DNA of 64,000 bases, taken from the NCBI GenBank assembly GCA_036924855.1, contig JBAGRP010000001.1, positions 1,550,001 to 1,614,000 of the forward strand, in the 5' to 3' direction. Positions 59,641 to 64,000 of this stretch are shown piece after piece. This DNA is from Nitrobacteraceae bacterium AZCC 2146. GTDB taxonomy: Bacteria; Pseudomonadota; Alphaproteobacteria; Rhizobiales; Xanthobacteraceae. Each line of letters begins with the position of its first letter. Positions within the stretch are counted from its first letter, which is position 1. Made by a program: the position numbers and the translations under genes. The notes below the pieces were generated by a model. The model saw only the letters and a list, made by a program, of their open reading frames with translations, was not told the DNA's origin and did no database searches.

Positions 59641-62600
59641 CTATTCGGCTGCCAGACCGGCGATCGGCCGATCTCCATAGATGATCGCATCCACAGCCCG
59701 TTCGATGTCGGCATCGGATAGGAACGGCGCTTGCGCAAAGACAACGCCGGCTTCGCCGGTGAGACGCGCAGCGAGATGTCCCAATCCCAGCAAAGATTCC
59801 GCGCCCTTGATCCCGAGTGCGATTTCCGACGTGCCCACGCTGGCCACCTTCAAGATCAAGCGGTTGCCTAGGTTGTCGCGCAACTGCATCGGCATCACGT
59901 TGGCGTCTGGCCGCTGCGCGGCGAAGATAAGGTGTATGCCGGCCGCCCTCGCCTTCACGCCAAGCCTTTGTACGGTCGTCGCGACGGCATCCTTGTATGT
60001 TTCCGTCAGCATCCACTCTGCGAACTCGTCGTGCACGAGGAATAGAAGCGGAAGCCGCTCCGGAGCATGTTTGGCAGCATTGAACGAACGGAGGTCGCGG
60101 GCACCGCTGGCACGGAAAAGTTCGTACCTTCGCTCCATCTCGTCTATCAGACTTTCAAGTTCAGTCTGAGCGCGGCCCTGATCGATGACGATGCCCCCAA
60201 TGATGTGAGGCAATCGCTCGATCGCGGCATAGTCGACACCCATCTTCGGATCGATGAGAATGATTTGAGCCAGCGAACTGGGATTGGTGGCTGCGATGTC
60301 TAGGATAATCGCCTGGATGAGAACCGACTTGCCGCTTCCCGTCGCGCCGGCGACGAGCGTGTGCGGATCATGCGATTGCGCCCCGCCGAAGGCGGTGCCG
60401 AGATTCAAGTATAGGATCTCGCCATCCAATTCCCTCAAGCCGAGCACGAAAGAGGTGTTCTGTCCCGCCGCGTTCCGGTTCAATTCGCGTCTTCCCCAGA
60501 CCTCCCATAACGAGACGATCTGCCTCTGCTGACGTGCGACTGCGACCACAATCTCGCCAGGAAGCGGCGACACCGCAACTAGGCGCAGACCGTGCGTCGT
60601 CAGCAATGCGGATTCCCGATTTTGAATGTCCTCCATTCTCAGCCGGTCAGATCCGAAGAACCGGATCAGCGCTGCATTGGGAGTTAACCGCGTCCCGGCG
60701 ATCTTGGCCTGCAGGCCGTAACCCAAAAGCGCAGTGCGAAGTTTTTGGGCTGTTGCATCCAGCCACGCCTGGTCAGCCAGCGTCGTCGATGATTGCTCGC
60801 GTGTATGGCTTTCGATAAGTGACAGAATGTCCATCGGCCCCTGAGAAACTACCTTGTCTTCCAAGACCGCTTCGTCGGGGGACGGCGGGGTCGCGATGCT
60901 GGACGCGGGTGCGATGGCGCCCGCTGGTTTCGTGCCGCCCGGCTGTCCGCCGATGGATGGCGCGCCGACAGACCGGCTGTCGGGTGCAGGGCCTGTAGGA
61001 GGCTGGGGCTTCACATCCGGATCGGGCGTCGACGCGGTGCTCGCAATCGTCTTGTTCGTCCAACTCACGCGCGGAGCCGGCTCGCGAAACTTCTCGTTCG
61101 TCCACGGCTGATCCGCACCCAGAGCTTGCCGGGCGACGCTCAAGGGCGATCGTGCTTCATAGGCGTTAACGAGCTTTCGTAGGTCTTCGCGACCGAAGAT
61201 CTCCTGAATTCCGTTGGGCACGTCTGGAATGAGCTCCTGCTCGCCCGCGACGGTGGAGTCTGTTGGTCCGTGGACAAAGACGTGGGAGTAACCGCGCAAG
61301 TCAATTGGGATAGCGCCCTTTCGCATCCCGTCCCGCACGGCTTCCAGTGCCAACGACTGTCCCAACGCAGTCGTCCCGTCCAGCAAAAGATCCGAAATCC
61401 TTGACAGCCAGAGATCACGATCCAGCCGTCCGGGATCCCCGAAAAGGGCATCCTCGATGCGTTGTACTGTCTGTCGCAGTTGCTGTTTTGAACTCCTGCG
61501 TGCGTCCGCGGACGTCTCAGCCGAGACGTATTTCGCTTCCGTGACGACGGCGCGCAAAGTCGGCCTGCCGTCCGCGCCTGTTCCCACGCTCAGTGCGAGG
61601 ATATCGGCAATGCCCTGCTCGCGCTGGCCGAGCCATTCTGCATAGTCATCGAGGAGAAACCACGCGACCGACGCCTGCGTGCCGAATTCCTCTGCGACAA
61701 GTGCTCGGCTCAGGACGAGCCCGATGAGTTCGCCTGCCGACACGCCGCGACGCGCGGCGCGAAGCACGATGTCGCCGGAGATTCCGCAGGCGTCGTCGAT
61801 CATGCGCTGCGCCAGCACCGAAAGCTGGTCCTCCGAGCAGCCGAGGCTCAATTCGTTCAACCGGCGCTTGACTAGGACGTGGAGGAGCCTGAGCTCCGAC
61901 GTCGAGGAGACGATCATGTTGCGGCCATGGGTCCGCTGCCGCCTGTAGCGGATCACGCTGATGCCCTGCGCCATGAGCTGCCGCTTGTCCAGCAGGTCGT
62001 CGTAGGTCGCGACCCATTCCGCGAGGCCGTGAACCTCGTCGAACATTGCTTTCAGGTTCTGTTCCTGGAACGAGATCTCGCGCGCCGGAACCATATGTTC
62101 GTTCGCCGGACCGCTGCGCTGCCGCACTACGGCGGCAACGGCGTCGAGATATGCCCAGCCGGCGGCCGGCTGGCGCGGACAGACCAGGTAGCTCGTAGCC
62201 TTGAGTTCGTCCTCGGCGGTGACGCGCCGATATGACCAGCGCGCGGGCACATGATCGAGAATGTCCGGAAGCGTTGCCGGCGCGGGAATCGAAAACCACT
62301 CCTGCTTGGCCTGACGCGACACCACGTCGTGCAGGAACGCGACGTCCACCGAGTGCTTTTCGGCGGCGGCCCCGCCCCCGTCGAGCATGACGCCGATCCG
62401 GAGCTTCGACATGAAGTTTCGGGAAGTCTCGCTGACGACGAGCGTGTCGGGATCGCCTTCCGGGCGCTCCAGCAGTTCTCCGTACACCTTGCTCAGCTTC
62501 TTGCGGTCTCGATGGCGGACGAGCACGTTGCAGTGCATCTCGTCCTCGTCGTGGACCGATCCGAGCGCATTGACGGTCGCGATCGGAAGTCCGGCCGCAT

Positions 62601-64000
62601 CGCAATTGTAAAGCATGATGCTCAGGTTCGACCGCTCGTGCGGCTGAAGGTCGAGATAGCGCTCGAGCAGCGCCCTGATCTGCCGGGCCGCCTCGGCGGG
62701 ATCGACGTCGGTGGACGACTCCGAGGGATCCCGGATCGGACGCTCAAGCAGGCTGTAGTCGTTGAGAGTGCCGGTCTCGGTGACGAGAACCGGCTCGGCG
62801 CCCTGATGCGCGATGGCGATTTCCGGATAATACGCGTGGGCGAGTTCGTCCCGCAGATCGGCGAAGAACAGCCGCGGATCCCCGAAAATCACGTCGTCGG
62901 CGTTGAGAAGGTGTGCGGTCAGGCCCGCTACGCAGCGGGCCTTCACCGACATTGCAGCGAGACGCAGCGGATGCCACGGGGCGACAATCGCTGAGGGCGC
63001 TCCGCCGGTCACCGGGACGCAGCCGAGCGCAAGAACAGGTTCCCAGAGCTCGCGCCGGTTCAGGTCGCCGGCGGCGTGCTGCGCGAGCGTGCGGAGCAGG
63101 TCGCCGTAGCTTTCCGACTGCTCTAGCAGATATCCGGATGCCAGACCGTCGGTCCTGAGGCCTTTAATCGCGGCCGAATAGGCTTCGGAGAACGCCTTCC
63201 AAGCGGTTTCGATTGCGGCCAATCCGGCCGCTGTTAAGCGGCCGGCGGCGAGGGCCGCCTTCAGGTTCTTGGGAAATGATTTACTGACGTCGTCGCCGCC
63301 GTCCAGTCTGGGAATGAGGCTTCCGGAATCCTGGCGGAACGCGGGCTGCAGCGTCGATACGTCGCTCAACGAAATCGACTGCAATCCGCCCTTGCGGCTG
63401 ACGGGTTGCCGGGAGACGGTGGAGCGGACCAGCGGCCGGCGGGCCAGGCGCTCGAGGTCGTCGCGCAGCTCTAGACCGATGGCGTCGGGGCGCCCCATCC
63501 AGATCAGTTGCACCGTCGTCCGGTCGGCGCCGATCTTCAGCGTGATGTCGAGCCGTATCTGCAGGCTGGTGCGGGACGTCGAGACGTTCCGCTTGTAGCC
63601 CTTCCGTTTCGATGCGGCTTCGAGAAGGGCCTGGTACTCGAAGAGGTGCGAAGTATCCCACTTCACCTTGTCGCCCATCAGGGCCGGGAGCCCGCGGTAG
63701 CGGACCGCGAAGGACGTCGCCACGTCGCCGTTCAGTTCGAGCCACTGGTTCTTGGTGCGCTTGCCGGTCCGTATCTCGAGGGACCGGTTGGCCTGAAGCG
63801 CACCGGCTTGCCCGTAGAGACGTTCAAGGGCGCGCAACAGGCCCTCCAGGAAATCCGTGCATTCGATCGGCCGGCCGAAGACGAAGCGCTCCCACTTTGC
63901 GCGGAGCGAGCGGTCCTTTCCGATGTCATCGCGGTGCGCCTCGAAGAAGTCGCGGTCGTCGTCGCGGGGTTCTTTCCTCGATGTCGCCTCGCTCAGATAG
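59641..64000 (-). CDS. FtsK/HerA-type ATPase, 5' end outside window
   Basis: More than 1450 residues are visible; the frame is open to the right edge (63999), beyond the first start-like codon at 63837, so the true start is outside. The C-terminal 330 residues are an FtsK/SpoIIIE motor: Walker A VAGATGSGKSVLIQAI, IILIDPKMGVDY, Walker B LLFLVHDEFAEWM, then LIFAAQRPDANVMPMQLRDNLGNRL. The first 1000 residues have no motif that I recognise. Proteins of this size with an FtsK/HerA end occur as the restriction motor in Dnd-type systems (DptH). Convergent with the Ssp operon, it probably serves as the effector arm. Confidence 0.78.
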   Translation of the reverse strand, partial: YLSEATSRKEPRDDDRDFFEAHRDDIGKDRSLRAKWERFVFGRPIECTDFLEGLLRALERLYGQAGALQANRSLEIRTGKRTKNQWLELNGDVATSFAVRYRGLPALMGDKVKWDTSHLFEYQALLEAASKRKGYKRNVSTSRTSLQIRLDITLKIGADRTTVQLIWMGRPDAIGLELRDDLERLARRPLVRSTVSRQPVSRKGGLQSISLSDVSTLQPAFRQDSGSLIPRLDGGDDVSKSFPKNLKAALAAGRLTAAGLAAIETAWKAFSEAYSAAIKGLRTDGLASGYLLEQSESYGDLLRTLAQHAAGDLNRRELWEPVLALGCVPVTGGAPSAIVAPWHPLRLAAMSVKARCVAGLTAHLLNADDVIFGDPRLFFADLRDELAHAYYPEIAIAHQGAEPVLVTETGTLNDYSLLERPIRDPSESSTDVDPAEAARQIRALLERYLDLQPHERSNLSIMLYNCDAAGLPIATVNALGSVHDEDEMHCNVLVRHRDRKKLSKVYGELLERPEGDPDTLVVSETSRNFMSKLRIGVMLDGGGAAAEKHSVDVAFLHDVVSRQAKQEWFSIPAPATLPDILDHVPARWSYRRVTAEDELKATSYLVCPRQPAAGWAYLDAVAAVVRQRSGPANEHMVPAREISFQEQNLKAMFDEVHGLAEWVATYDDLLDKRQLMAQGISVIRYRRQRTHGRNMIVSSTSELRLLHVLVKRRLNELSLGCSEDQLSVLAQRMIDDACGISGDIVLRAARRGVSAGELIGLVLSRALVAEEFGTQASVAWFLLDDYAEWLGQREQGIADILALSVGTGADGRPTLRAVVTEAKYVSAETSADARRSSKQQLRQTVQRIEDALFGDPGRLDRDLWLSRISDLLLDGTTALGQSLALEAVRDGMRKGAIPIDLRGYSHVFVHGPTDSTVAGEQELIPDVPNGIQEIFGREDLRKLVNAYEARSPLSVARQALGADQPWTNEKFREPAPRVSWTNKTIASTASTPDPDVKPQPPTGPAPDSRSVGAPSIGGQPGGTKPAGAIAPASSIATPPSPDEAVLEDKVVSQGPMDILSLIESHTREQSSTTLADQAWLDATAQKLRTALLGYGLQAKIAGTRLTPNAALIRFFGSDRLRMEDIQNRESALLTTHGLRLVAVSPLPGEIVVAVARQQRQIVSLWEVWGRRELNRNAAGQNTSFVLGLRELDGEILYLNLGTAFGGAQSHDPHTLVAGATGSGKSVLIQAIILDIAATNPSSLAQIILIDPKMGVDYAAIERLPHIIGGIVIDQGRAQTELESLIDEMERRYELFRASGARDLRSFNAAKHAPERLPLLFLVHDEFAEWMLTETYKDAVATTVQRLGVKARAAGIHLIFAAQRPDANVMPMQLRDNLGNRLILKVASVGTSEIALGIKGAESLLGLGHLAARLTGEAGVVFAQAPFLSDADIERAVDAIIYGDRPIAGLAAE

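Noticed and set aside
1..64000. CRISPR arrays, rRNA, tRNA, insertion sequences
   Set aside because: No regular spacer-repeat array, rRNA, clover-leaf tRNA or transposase gene was recognised by eye in the window.

Overview
The window looks like a chromosomal segment of an alphaproteobacterium of the order Hyphomicrobiales, probably Bradyrhizobium-like. I infer this from the GC-rich coding style, the AHL (LuxR/LuxI) pair, the trb/tra set typical of rhizobial integrative and conjugative elements (ICEs), and several small hypothetical genes of a rhizobial type. No rRNA, tRNA, CRISPR array, integrase or att site was recognised, so neither end of the element can be placed.

Region 1 (1-7293) is metabolic. 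It holds a truncated membrane protein, an MFS transporter, and a minus-strand operon: a two-domain class III CoA-transferase, acetoacetyl-CoA synthetase, an HxlR regulator and a small ABM-type monooxygenase. A 15-bp AT-rich motif recurs before these transcription units (321, 433, 7321). Region 2 (7294-10180) carries a luxR-luxI quorum-sensing pair with a lux-box-like palindrome, then a LysR regulator.

Region 3 (10159-43089) is the core of a conjugative element. On the minus strand it has a complete mating-pair-formation operon (trbB-C-D-E-J-K-L-F-G-I plus DUF2274), a CopG protein, the coupling protein TraG, a DUF3363 relaxase with a candidate oriT, a lytic transglycosylase, the TraF peptidase, DUF2840, a RepA-like initiator with three iteron-like repeats, and an RdfS-like excisionase. 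Next comes a regulatory block that matches, part by part, the circuit known from ICEMlSym(R7A). It has an msi172/msi171 pair joined by a +1 slip at UUU-C to make FseA, a divergent QseM/QseC pair with two tandem palindromic operators, and an 18-bp perfect palindrome upstream of fseA resembling a tra box. Housekeeping ICE genes follow: DUF736, DUF2493, a Toprim primase-like protein, a 1447-aa methylase/helicase of strawberry-notch type, a ParB-family protein and ArdC antirestriction protein. Several have long structured leaders that share sequence with one another.

Region 4 (43090-64000) is cargo. It has a stand-alone ATP-dependent DNA ligase, a large protein with a PD-(D/E)XK-like nuclease motif, a few small rhizobial hypotheticals (one frameshifted), and a tightly packed plus-strand operon at 48425-59636. 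That operon encodes a double-GHKL kinase-like ATPase, a receiver-domain protein, a cysteine desulfurase (SspA/DndA-like), a DUF4007 protein (SspB-like), a large P-loop ATPase (SspC-like), a PAPS-reductase-like protein (SspD/DndC-like) and a small membrane protein. A convergent FtsK/HerA-type ATPase of more than 1450 aa runs off the right edge. Together these suggest an SspABCD-type DNA phosphorothioation defence system, with a two-component-like pair and a membrane protein as unusual partners.
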